Source: Chloroflexota bacterium (GTDB lineage Bacteria; Chloroflexota; Limnocylindria; QHBO01). From it: DNA of 33,267 bases. Under the pieces are notes generated by a model that ran no database searches, had not been told where the DNA came from, and saw only the letters and a program-made list of their open reading frames with translations. This document shows positions 17,525 to 25,269 of the stretch, one piece after another (the stretch's first letter is position 1; each line of letters opens with the position of its first letter). A program made the position numbers and the translations under genes. The stretch is from the NCBI GenBank assembly GCA_003243965.1, contig QHBO01000043.1, forward strand, positions 1-33,267, read 5' to 3'.

Positions 17525-18045
17525 CGCGAGCCTGCCTCCAGCTCGATCAGCAGCTGCCCGTACTCAACCGCCTCGCCGCTCTCGGTCACCAGGTTGCGGA
17601 CAGTACCGCTCCGAGGCGCTCGCACGTCGTGGCGGACACCGAGCATCTCGACCCAGCCGAGCGGCTCGCCCTTCTTGACGGCCAGGCCCGGACCGAGGCC
17701 CGCGGCATAGGCGAGGAAGCCCACTGCCGGAGACGCCACGCCAACCGGGGCAGCACCGCTGCCCGGCCCCGGGCTCGCTGCTTCCTGCGCGGTCACCGAC
17801 CCGCCGGCGGCCGTGGACTGGGCGGCACCCGCGGCGCGGTTGCCGGGCACCTTGCCACGGGGTGCCGCGCGTGCGGCGGCATCGGTCGCGGGCGGAACAG
17901 GACGGCCCGCGACACGCACCCGCAGATCGCCCCGCCGGACCTCGATCTCACCCAGGCCATAGCGGCCGAGGCGCTCGGTGAGCGAGGGGAGCAGCTCCTC
18001 GGCCGCGCGCCGGATTCCGTCGAGGGCCGCATCGGTCTCGGCCAT
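17521..18045 (-). CDS. BCCP-like protein lacking the biotinyl lysine
   Basis: Position and architecture are those of AccB, the biotin carboxyl carrier protein of acetyl-CoA carboxylase: an N-terminal domain with GLGEIEVRRGDLRVRVAG (30-47), a flexible Ala/Pro/Gly linker (50-100), and a C-terminal biotinyl/lipoyl fold from ASPAVGFLAY to YGQLLIELE. The carrier loop EAMKLMNEIEAP of normal BCCPs is replaced by EMLGVRHDVRAP at 133-144, so the modified Lys aligns with Gly 136 and the flanking Met residues are absent. It therefore cannot carry biotin by the known mechanism. The hydrophobic fold residues (VKKGEPLGWVE, APRSGTVRNL) remain, suggesting selection for structure. It starts at ATG 18045 (TGATG with accA) and overlaps fabD. 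A scaffold or regulatory subunit is inferred; the fold call is firm, the role unknown. Confidence 0.8.
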   Translation of the reverse strand: MAETDAALDGIRRAAEELLPSLTERLGRYGLGEIEVRRGDLRVRVAGRPVPPATDAAARAAPRGKVPGNRAAGAAQSTAAGGSVTAQEAASPGPGSGAAPVGVASPAVGFLAYAAGLGPGLAVKKGEPLGWVEMLGVRHDVRAPRSGTVRNLVTESGEAVEYGQLLIELEAGSR

Positions 18046-19040
18046 CAGTCTCCCTCGTTCTCTTCAGTGCCGCTCGGCCAGATCTCGCTCCAGCGGCGGC
18101 GGCGCGGAACGCCCGGCAGGTGAAGCAGCCGCCCGATGCGTCTCCGCAGGGAGGGTGGGGCGCCGTGCCGCCGCTCCGGCACCTCCGCCTCACGGTAGCG
18201 GCCGATGGCGCGCAGCCGAGCATACCGGTTCGCGAGCAGCGTCTCGGTGTCAAGCTGGCTGAGGCGGCCAAGCACGTCGAGCAGCGCGCCCTTGATGGCG
18301 CGAGCGGTGCCTGCCCGGTCGACGTGCGCTCCCTCACCGGGCTCGTCGATGATGGCGTCAACGATCCCCAGCTCCAGCTGGTCGGGCGCCGTCATGCGCA
18401 TCGCGGCAGCCGCCGTCGGCGCGGCCTCCGCAGAGCGCCACAGGATTGCGGCGCAGCCCTCGGGGCTGATCACCGAGTAGACAGAGTTCTCGAGCGCGAG
18501 GACCGCGTCTCCGACGCCGATCGCGAGCGCTCCGCCCGAGCCGCCCTCGCCGACGATGACCACGGCGATCGGGACCTGGAGCGCGGTCATCAGCCGAATG
18601 CTGGACGCGATCGACTCGGCCTGCCCCCGCTCCTCGGCCGCCGTCCCGGGCGCGGCGCCCGCGGTGTCGAGGAAGGTGACCAGCGGCAGTCCGAGCTTGT
18701 CCGCCAGCCGCATCAGTCGCTCGGCCTTGCGGAAGCCTTCGGGGTGCGGCGACCCGAAGTTGCGGGCGATGTTCGTCTCCGTGTCGCTCCCCTTCTGGTG
18801 GCCGATGACCATCACCGGTCGCCCTTCGAGCAGCGCCGGGCCTCCGACGATGGCCGGATCGTCGGCGAAGCGGCGATCGCCGTGGAGCTCCATGAAGTCG
18901 TCAAAGATCAGCGCGATGAGCTCCAGCGTCCGCGGCCGCTGGAGTTGCCGGGCGGCCTGGACGCGTTGCCAGGCGCGCTCACGCTGCGCATCGTCGATCG
19001 GCGGCGCCGCATCGGCGGTGGGCGGGGTGATCGACGTCAT
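18045..19040 (-). CDS. accA: Acetyl-CoA carboxylase carboxyltransferase subunit alpha
   Basis: AccA pairs with AccD to transfer the carboxyl from biotin to acetyl-CoA, forming malonyl-CoA. The 331-residue product shows RPRTLELIALIFDDFMELHG, GRPVMVIGHQKGSDT, the crotonase-like ARNFGSPHPEGFRKAERLM, FLDTAGAAPGTAAEERGQAE, the oxyanion region VIVGEGGSGGALAIGVGD and VYSVISPEGCAAILW. The start is ATG 19040, which overlaps the accD stop as ATGA; the frame stays open far upstream, but that is accD antisense-frame noise. The length is near the usual 315-325, with an Arg-rich C-terminal tail. It is the second gene of the accD-accA-BCCP-fabD operon. Confidence 0.95.
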   Translation of the reverse strand: MTSITPPTADAAPPIDDAQRERAWQRVQAARQLQRPRTLELIALIFDDFMELHGDRRFADDPAIVGGPALLEGRPVMVIGHQKGSDTETNIARNFGSPHPEGFRKAERLMRLADKLGLPLVTFLDTAGAAPGTAAEERGQAESIASSIRLMTALQVPIAVVIVGEGGSGGALAIGVGDAVLALENSVYSVISPEGCAAILWRSAEAAPTAAAAMRMTAPDQLELGIVDAIIDEPGEGAHVDRAGTARAIKGALLDVLGRLSQLDTETLLANRYARLRAIGRYREAEVPERRHGAPPSLRRRIGRLLHLPGVPRRRRWSEIWPSGTEENEGD

Positions 19041-20101
19041 GCGCCAGGCTCGCTCGGCCCGGAATCGGCGGGGCGCTCGCTCGGCCCGGAATCGGCGATG
19101 CGCTCGCCGGCGGGCCGGCGTGGCCGGCTGGCCGGCGCCGTGCCGTTGCCATCGGTCGGAGTGGTCGACGCGTCGATGCCGATCGTCTCGGAGACGGCGC
19201 CTCCGAGCCGCTGGGCGAAGCCGGAGAGGACCCCGATCGGTCCCCAGGCCCGCTCCTCGCCGCCATCGCTGGCCACCGGGGCAGCGGGCAGCAGCTGGAG
19301 GAGGCGGGAGACGGTCGCGCGCAGCTCGGTTCGGGGCACCACGAGATCGACGAAGCCGTGCTCGAGCAGGAACTCCGAGGTCTGGAAGCCCTCCGGCAGC
19401 TCCTCCCCCACGGTCCCGCTCGCGACCCGCGCGCCGGCGAAGCCGATCAGCGCTCTCGGCTCGGCGAGCACCACGTCGCCGAGGCTGGCGAACGAGGCGA
19501 GGACGCCGCCGGTCGTCGGATCGGTGAGGATGCTGATGAACGGGATTCCGGCCTCGTCGAGGTGCGGAAGGGGTGCGGTCGTCTTGGCCAGCTGGAGGAG
19601 CGAGAGTGTCCCTTCCTGCATGCGCGCCCCACCGGAGGCGCTGATCACCAGCGCCGGAATGCGCTCCTCGAGCGCCGCCTCGAAGCAGCGCGCGATCTTC
19701 TCTCCGACCACGCTGCCCATCGACCCGCCCATGAAGCGGAAGTCGAAGATGCCAATCGCCACCCGACGGCCGTCGATCCTGCCCAGTCCCCACACCGCCG
19801 CCTCGCGCAGCCCGGTCTTCACCTGTGAGGCCTCGAGCCGGTGGACGTATGGCTTCTGATCGGTGAAGCCCAGCGGATCGACGGACTCCAGGCCCGCGTC
19901 ACGCTCCTCGAAGCTGCCGTCGTCGAGCAGCAGGTCGATCCGCTCGCCGATCGACATCCGGAAGTGGTGGCCGCAGCTGGGGCAGATGCGGAGGTTGCGG
20001 TCGAGCTGGCGATTGAAGACCTGGTGGTCGCAGCTCGGGCACTTGGTCCAGGCGTCGGCCGGCGCGGCGCGCCGTCGGCTGAACGGAAACTTGATCGGCA
20101 C
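19037..20101 (-). CDS. accD: Acetyl-CoA carboxylase carboxyltransferase subunit beta
   Basis: AccD is the zinc-binding half of the carboxyltransferase. The 354-residue protein carries a four-cysteine zinc ribbon with Cys 21, 24, 40 and 43 (KCPSCDHQ and RICPSCGHHF), then GFTDQKPYVHRL, the crotonase core VAIGIFDFRFMGGSMGSVVG, ISASGGARMQEGTLSLLQ and ILTDPTTGGVLASFASLGD, and ALIGFAGARV. Start is GTG 20101, preceded by AGGAG 7 bases upstream. The C-terminal 60 residues are a low-complexity extension containing a duplicated SGPSE segment and are unlikely to be part of the fold. It leads the operon, 27 bases downstream of birA, so the ligase that biotinylates the carrier is co-expressed. Confidence 0.96.
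   Translation of the reverse strand: MPIKFPFSRRRAAPADAWTKCPSCDHQVFNRQLDRNLRICPSCGHHFRMSIGERIDLLLDDGSFEERDAGLESVDPLGFTDQKPYVHRLEASQVKTGLREAAVWGLGRIDGRRVAIGIFDFRFMGGSMGSVVGEKIARCFEAALEERIPALVISASGGARMQEGTLSLLQLAKTTAPLPHLDEAGIPFISILTDPTTGGVLASFASLGDVVLAEPRALIGFAGARVASGTVGEELPEGFQTSEFLLEHGFVDLVVPRTELRATVSRLLQLLPAAPVASDGGEERAWGPIGVLSGFAQRLGGAVSETIGIDASTTPTDGNGTAPASRPRRPAGERIADSGPSERPADSGPSEPGA
19048..19097. repeat. Two 23-bp direct repeats, 27-bp period
   Basis: Positions 19048-19070 and 19075-19097 are identical, beginning GCTCGCTCGG and ending GAATCGGCG. They lie in the 3' end of accD and encode a repeated GPSExxADS-type segment in its low-complexity tail. The period is a multiple of three, so the frame is kept. 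Confidence 0.85.
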
Positions 20102-20128
20102 CTGAGCTCTCCTACCCGATCCGAGCGG

Positions 20129-20950
20129 TCATGGTATCCAAGACCGCTCGGCAACGCGCACCACCTCGCCGATGCCGACCTCTCGCAGGCCGTCATGCAT
20201 CCGCAGCAGGAGTCCGCCTTCGGGGCCGATCCCCGATGCCGTCCCCTCCAGGATCTGATCACCCGCCTCGATCCGCACCAGCCTGCCATCCAGCCATTGG
20301 CGCTCGCGGTAGCGCGGGAGCGGCGACTCGCCCTTCTCGCACCGGCCGATCTCCTCGTCCAGCGCCTGGAGCAGCGCTCCGAGCACCTCGACGCGGTCCA
20401 GTGTGGCACCGCGCACGTCGCACAGCGATGAGGCGCGCCCCGCGATCCCGGGCGGCATCGCCGCGCGAGACCAGTTCACGTTCAGGCCGATGCCGATCAC
20501 CGCCTCGCGCAGCCGCGCGCCATCCAGTGCGGTCTCGATCAGCAGGCCCGCCACCTTGTGCCCCTCGCCGGTGACCACGTCGTTCGGCCAGCGGATCAGA
20601 AACGGCGCCGCGGTGGCTGACGCTGCCGCACTGCTGACCGCGAGGGCCGCGGCGGCACCGATCCACCACGCATCGCGGCTCGACAGCCGGCAGCGAATGC
20701 CGACGCTGACCATCAGGTTGGACGCGGCGGGCGACAGCCAGCTGCGTCCGCGGCGGCCGCGGCCCTGCGTCTGCAGGTCGGCGACGATCGCCCGCCCCTC
20801 GCCACCCGACTCGCGCAGGACCGCATGCGCGCGGTCGTTAGTCGACCCGATAGTCGGGTGAAACTCGACCGCGTGGCCGACGCGGCGCCCCGGGGCCGCG
20901 GCGCGCGACCAGCGTCCAGGGGAAAGCTCGGCGCGGCGGGAGATCGTCAC
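20129..20950 (-). CDS. birA: Biotin--[acetyl-CoA-carboxylase] ligase
   Basis: BirA activates biotin with ATP and links it to the lysine of BCCP domains. Visible motifs are STNDRAH, the biotin-binding QTQGRGRRGRSWLSP loop (GRGRxGR), LMVSVGIR, FLIRWPNDVV with the catalytic lysine region continuing GHKVAGLLIE, VIGIGLNVNW, and a C-terminal SH3-like domain ending GEVVRVAE. There is no N-terminal HTH, so this is a class I ligase, not a repressor. Start is uncertain between TTG 20956 and GTG 20950; a TAGAAT box 11 bases upstream of the GTG fits a leaderless GTG start. The product is 273 residues. It heads the accD-accA-BCCP-fabD operon, although the adjacent BCCP-like protein has no lysine to modify. 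Confidence 0.93.
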   Translation of the reverse strand: MTISRRAELSPGRWSRAAAPGRRVGHAVEFHPTIGSTNDRAHAVLRESGGEGRAIVADLQTQGRGRRGRSWLSPAASNLMVSVGIRCRLSSRDAWWIGAAAALAVSSAAASATAAPFLIRWPNDVVTGEGHKVAGLLIETALDGARLREAVIGIGLNVNWSRAAMPPGIAGRASSLCDVRGATLDRVEVLGALLQALDEEIGRCEKGESPLPRYRERQWLDGRLVRIEAGDQILEGTASGIGPEGGLLLRMHDGLREVGIGEVVRVAERSWIP

Positions 20951-20961
20951 GGGCAACCGAT

Positions 20962-20967
20962 TCTACC
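20962..20967 (-). promoter_or_regulatory. Candidate -10 box of birA-acc operon
   Basis: On the minus strand TAGAAT lies 11 bases before GTG 20950, so transcription would begin within a few bases of the start codon. No good -35 box or Shine-Dalgarno sequence is visible. This is consistent with a leaderless mRNA, inferred from spacing alone. Confidence 0.4.
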
Positions 20968-21015
20968 CGGGCCGTCGCGAAGCGCTCCGCTCCAGGGGAT
21001 GCGGCCCCGCTGCGG

Positions 21016-21021
21016 TACACT
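21016..21021 (+). promoter_or_regulatory. Candidate -10 box of trpS
   Basis: TACACT ends 9 bases before ATG 21031, which would place the transcription start at or next to the ATG. No Shine-Dalgarno sequence precedes the gene. It mirrors the arrangement on the other strand for birA; the two boxes lie within a 60-base divergent spacer. Confidence 0.4.
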
Positions 21022-21030
21022 CGGCGTCCC

Positions 21031-22059
21031 ATGGGCCAGACGCTCGAGGAATCGCCAAAAGCCCCCTCCGCCACGCGTGAACGCGTCTTTTCGGGGATCC
21101 AACCGTCGGGCGCGTCGCACCTCGGCAACTACCTTGGCGCCCAGGTCAACTACGTCGCGCTCCAGGACCGGTATGACGCGATCTACGGCATCGTCGACCT
21201 CCACGCGCTGACCACCATTCACGACGGCGACACGCTGCGCTCCCTGACGCACGACATGGTCCTGGATCTGCTGGCGGTCGGCCTGGACCCCGCCCGATGC
21301 ACGCTGATCCGGCAGTCCGACATCCCCGAGCACGCGGAGCTGTGCTGGCTGTTCGACACGGTCGTGCCGGTGAGCTGGCTGGAGCGCACGCCCACCTACA
21401 AGGAGAAGCGCGAGCAGGGGGTCGACAACAGCAACGCCCTGCTCAGCTACCCGGTCCTCCAGGCCGCCGATATCGTCATCTACAAGGCGACCAAGGTGCC
21501 GGTCGGCAAGGACCAGGCCCCCCACCTGGAGCTGTCGCGGGAGATCGTCCGCGCCTTCAACCATCGGTACGGACCAATCTTCCCCGAGCCGCAGCCGGTG
21601 TTCACGGAGGCGCCGGTCGTGATCGGCACCGATGGCGCCCGAAAGATGAGCAAGAGCGCGGGCAACACGATCCCGATCTTCGCTGCCCCCGATGAGATCC
21701 GGCGCCTGGTGATGAGCATGGTCACCGACCCGCTGCGGATCCGACGCACCGACCCGGGGCGCCCCGAGGTCTGCAACGTCTGCCAGCTGCACAGGTTCTT
21801 TGGTGACGACTTCGAGTCCATCTGGGACGGCGAGCGCAGCGCGCGGACCGGCTGCGTCGACACCAAGAAGCTGCTCGCCGAACGGATCATCGAGCGCTTC
21901 CGGCCGATGCGCGAGCGGCGCGAGCAGCTCGCCGCGGAGCCGGACTACGTCGAGGAGGTGCTGCGCGCCGGCGCCGAGAAGGTGCGGCCGATCGTGGAGG
22001 CGACGATGGCCGAGGTCCGCGCGGCCGTCGGCACCGGCCCGCGGCGAGCCGCGAGATGA
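21031..22059 (+). CDS. trpS: Tryptophan--tRNA ligase
   Basis: TrpS charges tRNA-Trp with tryptophan using ATP. The 342-residue product has the class I HIGH-type motif PSGASHLGN at 25-33, the TrpRS core YGIVDLHALT and SDIPEHAELCWLF, PTYKEK followed by NALLSYPVLQAADIV, the VGKDQAPHLELSR segment, and KMSKS at 205-209 within GTDGARKMSKSAGN. Length fits bacterial TrpRS. ATG 21031 is the first codon of the frame and no RBS is seen, consistent with leaderless translation. It is divergent from birA and overlaps the next gene by ATGA. Confidence 0.97.
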   Translation: MGQTLEESPKAPSATRERVFSGIQPSGASHLGNYLGAQVNYVALQDRYDAIYGIVDLHALTTIHDGDTLRSLTHDMVLDLLAVGLDPARCTLIRQSDIPEHAELCWLFDTVVPVSWLERTPTYKEKREQGVDNSNALLSYPVLQAADIVIYKATKVPVGKDQAPHLELSREIVRAFNHRYGPIFPEPQPVFTEAPVVIGTDGARKMSKSAGNTIPIFAAPDEIRRLVMSMVTDPLRIRRTDPGRPEVCNVCQLHRFFGDDFESIWDGERSARTGCVDTKKLLAERIIERFRPMRERREQLAAEPDYVEEVLRAGAEKVRPIVEATMAEVRAAVGTGPRRAAR

Positions 22060-23324
22060 GCCTGCCGGTCGACATCGGGCTCCATCGCCGCGAGCGTCGC
22101 TGGCTCGTCATCTTCCTGGTGCTGGGGAGCGCCTATTTCGGCGTCCTGCTGCTGCGCTTCGCGTTCGAGTTCCTGGGCGGCTTCAGCCAGATCTTCCTGC
22201 TCCTCTTCCTCGCCTGGCTGCTCGCCTTCGTGATGACGCCGGTGATCGGCTTCCTGCAGCGCGAGTTCTCGCTGCCGCGCGGCCTGGCGGTGGCGATCAG
22301 CTACGTGTTGGCCCTGGTGGCGCTCGGGTTCGTGCTGTTCTACATCGGCGCCTCGATCACCCAGCAGGTGGCCGACCTAACCCGCACATTCCCCCAGACG
22401 GCGGCGAGCGTCGAGCGCACCCTCGCCAGCTGGCAGCAGAGCCTTGGACTCAGCCACTTCCAGATCGACCTGGTGGGCCTCTTCAAGTCGGCGCAGTCGC
22501 AATTCGGGGGCCTGGCCGGCGCGATCTTCGCCTCCGCGCAGGTGATCGCCGGCGCCACGCTCGCCGCACTCGGCTCGCTGGTCCTGATCCTGATCCTCTC
22601 GCTCTATATGCTCCTCGACTCGGACCGCATCCTCGGTAAGCTGAATCGGGTCGTCCCGAGCCGCTACTCCGATGAGCTGCAGATCTTGGAGCAGAGCATC
22701 GCGCGCGCCTTCGGCGGGTTCCTCCGGGCGCAGATCGTGCTCGCGGTGCTGCAGGCCGCGATCGTGACCGTGGTCGGCATCGCGTTCGGCATCCCATACT
22801 TGTTCCTCGTCGGCACGCTGTCCGCGCTTGCCATGCTGATCCCGTTCTTCGGGCCGCCGATCGCGCTGATCCCGCCCATCGTCGCGGCCTGGATCTATCG
22901 CCCGGAGTGGGTGGTCGTGATCGCGATCGTGCTCATCGGTGTCCAGACCGTGATCGTCAACTGGCTGCAGCCGCGCCTGATGCAGGGTGCGCTCGGCATT
23001 CCCCCGATCCTGGTCCTGGTCGGGCTGCTGGTCGGTGCGCAGGTGGCCGGGGTGTGGGGCGCCCTGTTCGGGATCCCGGCCATCGCCGTGCTCAACGTGT
23101 TCTTCAACTACCTGTTCCTCAACGCGCTGCCCAACGTCGCGCTCCCGGAGGCCGAGCGGCTCGAGAATGTCGGCCAGAACACGATGGTGACCATCGAGAA
23201 GGGCCAGATCGCGGACGATACGCATCCGCGGATCCACGTCCACCGCTCGCTCCGCGAGGACGGCAGCGAGGAGGTGCGGATCGAGGTCGACCAGCCCGAG
23301 CCGGAGGGCAATCCGCCGGGCTGA
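22056..23324 (+). CDS. AI-2E family transporter (TqsA/PerM-like permease)
   Basis: The 422-residue protein is an integral membrane permease of the AI-2E family. These proteins include TqsA (autoinducer-2 export), PerM and Na+/H+ antiporter-like members; the substrate here cannot be told. About eight hydrophobic segments are visible, for example WLVIFLVLGSAYFGVLLL near residue 16, a second cluster ending LAWLLAFVMTPVIGFL, LVLILILSLYMLLDSD, IVLAVLQAAIVTVVGIAFG and the family signature AMLIPFFGPPIALIPPIVAA, then VVIAIVLIGVQTVIVNWLQP. The C-terminal 60 residues are charged and cytoplasmic, with HPRIHVHRS. The ATG overlaps the trpS stop by four bases, so the pair is translationally coupled. Family secure, function open. 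Confidence 0.93.
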   Translation: MSLPVDIGLHRRERRWLVIFLVLGSAYFGVLLLRFAFEFLGGFSQIFLLLFLAWLLAFVMTPVIGFLQREFSLPRGLAVAISYVLALVALGFVLFYIGASITQQVADLTRTFPQTAASVERTLASWQQSLGLSHFQIDLVGLFKSAQSQFGGLAGAIFASAQVIAGATLAALGSLVLILILSLYMLLDSDRILGKLNRVVPSRYSDELQILEQSIARAFGGFLRAQIVLAVLQAAIVTVVGIAFGIPYLFLVGTLSALAMLIPFFGPPIALIPPIVAAWIYRPEWVVVIAIVLIGVQTVIVNWLQPRLMQGALGIPPILVLVGLLVGAQVAGVWGALFGIPAIAVLNVFFNYLFLNALPNVALPEAERLENVGQNTMVTIEKGQIADDTHPRIHVHRSLREDGSEEVRIEVDQPEPEGNPPG

Positions 23325-23329
23325 CCGAT

Positions 23330-23341
23330 GCGTCGCGACGC
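23330..23341. terminator. Short GC palindrome between convergent genes
   Basis: GCGTCGCGACGC is a perfect 12-base palindrome in the 36-base space between the convergent ends of the permease gene and btuD. It could form a small bidirectional terminator stem, but no T-run follows on either strand. Confidence 0.25.
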
Positions 23342-23360
23342 GACCCGGGATGGCGAGCGC

Positions 23361-24164
23361 TCAGTGGCCCGAGAGCACAAGATGCCGCCGCCCGTCGATG
23401 CCGGTCGCCTCCTCCATCGCGACCCCAAAGGTGCGCCGCACCATTTCGGGGCCAAGCACCTGCTCGGGGGCTCCGTCGGCCACGATCCGACCCTCGTCGA
23501 GCACCGCCACGCGTGGAAACAGGGCCGAGGCCAGCTGCAGGTCGTGGAGGACCGCGACCACGGTCAGCGAGCGCTGCCGGCGCAGACGACCGATGGTCCG
23601 GAACAGCGAAACCTGGTGTGCCAGGTCGAGGTGAAGCGTCGGCTCGTCGAGGAGCAGCAGCGCCGGCTCCTGGGCGAGTGCCATCGCCACTAGCACGCGC
23701 TGGCGCTCACCGCCCGACAGCTCGTCGACGCCGCGCTCGGCAAGCTCGAGCGCGTCCGCGTCGCGCAGCGCCGCGTGCACCGCGGCGACGTCCTGTGCCG
23801 TGGACCCGAAGAGGCGGCGCGCATGCGGTGCGCGACCCATCTCGACCACCTCGGCCACCCGGAACCCGGAGGGCAGATCGACCGCCTGCGGCAACACCGC
23901 GATGCGGCGGGCGATTCCGCGCCGATCCCAGGCCGCGAGGGATCGTCCCTCGAGCCACACGTCGCCGGCATCCGGTCGCAGCGTGCCAGCCATCAGCCGC
24001 AGGAGCGTGGTCTTGCCACTGCCGTTGGCACCGATCAGCGCCAGCAGCTCGCCGCGCTCGATCCGCAGGCCGACGCCGCGCAGCACCGCCCGTCGCGCGC
24101 CGCGGAGCGGGTAGGCGTAATGGAGCGCTCCCAGCTCCAGCATCGACCGCTGGGCCGCCATCAT
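23361..24164 (-). CDS. btuD: Vitamin B12 / corrinoid ABC transporter ATP-binding protein
   Basis: This is the ATPase of a FecCD/BtuCD-type importer. The 267-residue product has Walker A GANGSGKT at 45-52, Q-loop LPQAVDL at 91-97, signature LSGGERQ at 149-155, Walker B ALLLLDEP about 168-175, a D-loop HLDLAHQ, and switch His in VLHDLQLA. Start is ATG 24164, overlapping the permease stop as ATGA; an ATG follows at 24161. The family alone would allow heme, iron-siderophore or B12 as substrate; the cobalamin riboswitch at the head of the operon points to B12 or another corrinoid. It is the last gene of the operon. Confidence 0.92.
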   Translation of the reverse strand: MMAAQRSMLELGALHYAYPLRGARRAVLRGVGLRIERGELLALIGANGSGKTTLLRLMAGTLRPDAGDVWLEGRSLAAWDRRGIARRIAVLPQAVDLPSGFRVAEVVEMGRAPHARRLFGSTAQDVAAVHAALRDADALELAERGVDELSGGERQRVLVAMALAQEPALLLLDEPTLHLDLAHQVSLFRTIGRLRRQRSLTVVAVLHDLQLASALFPRVAVLDEGRIVADGAPEQVLGPEMVRRTFGVAMEEATGIDGRRHLVLSGH

Positions 24165-25261
24165 CCGCCAAGCCCCGGGAAGCTGGCCGAGCGGCGCAGC
24201 AGCCACACGAAGAACGGAGCCCCGATCAGCGCGGTCAGCACTCCGACCGGGACTCCGCCCGCAAGGCGCGCGGCGAGGTCAGCGAGCGCCAGCAGCGCCG
24301 CGCCCACCAGTGCCGCCGCCGGGAGCAGCAGCCGGTGGTCCGGCCCGATCACCAGGCGCAGCAGGTGCGGCACGACCAGACCGATGAATCCGATCGTTCC
24401 GGAGATCGCGACCGCCGCGGAGGTTGCCAGGCTGGCAAGCACGGTCAGCATCAGCTTCTCGCGTTCGACGTCCAGGCCGAGATGCTCGGCCTGGCGATCG
24501 CCGAGCAGGAGGAGGTTCAGCTGCCGCCAGCGCAGCGTCAGCAGCGCCATGCTGCCGAGCGCCAGTGGAGCGGCGATGGCGAGCTGCGACCACGAGCCTC
24601 CGGCCAGCGAACCCATCAGCCACGCGACGATCGAGGCCAGGGCGCGGCCGGCGACGAACATCAGCAGCGCCACCGCGGCGGCCAGGATCGAGGAGACGGC
24701 GTATCCCGTCAGCAGCAGCGTCACCACCGGCACGCGTCCAGCGCTGCGGGCGACCGCAAAGACGACCAGCACCGTGGTCAGGCCGCCCGCGAAGGCGAGC
24801 GCCTGCACCACGCCGAGTCCCAGCCACTCGCTGCCGGCACCGATCGCGAGCGCCGGCACCAGGAGCGGGGCGAGGATCCCGAGCACCGCGCCGAGCGAGG
24901 CGCCGGCCGCAGTCCCGATCACGTATGGATCGGCCATCGGGTTGCGGAAGATCGCCTGAAAGACGGTGCCTGCGGTCGCCAGTGCGCCTCCGACAAGCAT
25001 CGCGGTCAGGACCCGCGGGAGGCGCAGCTCGAGGATGATCGTCTCCGAGGTGGGACTCCAGGTGGTGGGCAGCGGCAGGCCCAGCGCACGGTGCGCAAGG
25101 ATGCGGGCCGTATCGTCAAGAGAGATCCCCACGCTGCCGAGCCCCACGGCCACGACCCCGACGATGCCGACCAGCAGGACCGCCGAGCCGAGCACCAACG
25201 TGGTCCGGGCCAGCGACGGCCCGCCGACCATCGGTCGCGCGGCGGCGGCGGCAGCGCGCAT
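24161..25261 (-). CDS. btuC: Vitamin B12 / corrinoid ABC transporter permease
   Basis: The 366-residue protein is a FecCD-family permease with about ten membrane segments. Recognisable signatures are LRLPRVLTAMLVGGALATAG, FQAIFRNPMADPYVIGTAAG, a WLMGSLAGGSW segment, LLLGDRQAEHLGLDV (coupling-helix region that contacts the ATPase) and TIGFIGLVVPHLLRLVIGPD with GGVPVGVLTALIGAPFFVWL at the end. The ATG at 25261 lies 8 bases after the btuF stop and its stop overlaps btuD, so the three genes form one unit. Two copies would form the translocation channel. Substrate is assigned through the riboswitch. Confidence 0.93.
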   Translation of the reverse strand: MRAAAAAARPMVGGPSLARTTLVLGSAVLLVGIVGVVAVGLGSVGISLDDTARILAHRALGLPLPTTWSPTSETIILELRLPRVLTAMLVGGALATAGTVFQAIFRNPMADPYVIGTAAGASLGAVLGILAPLLVPALAIGAGSEWLGLGVVQALAFAGGLTTVLVVFAVARSAGRVPVVTLLLTGYAVSSILAAAVALLMFVAGRALASIVAWLMGSLAGGSWSQLAIAAPLALGSMALLTLRWRQLNLLLLGDRQAEHLGLDVEREKLMLTVLASLATSAAVAISGTIGFIGLVVPHLLRLVIGPDHRLLLPAAALVGAALLALADLAARLAGGVPVGVLTALIGAPFFVWLLRRSASFPGLGG

Positions 25262-25269
25262 CGGAGCGG

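Noticed and set aside
18120-19859. Long plus-strand frame over accA and accD
   Set aside because: Antisense to two well-conserved genes; no domain, no RBS.
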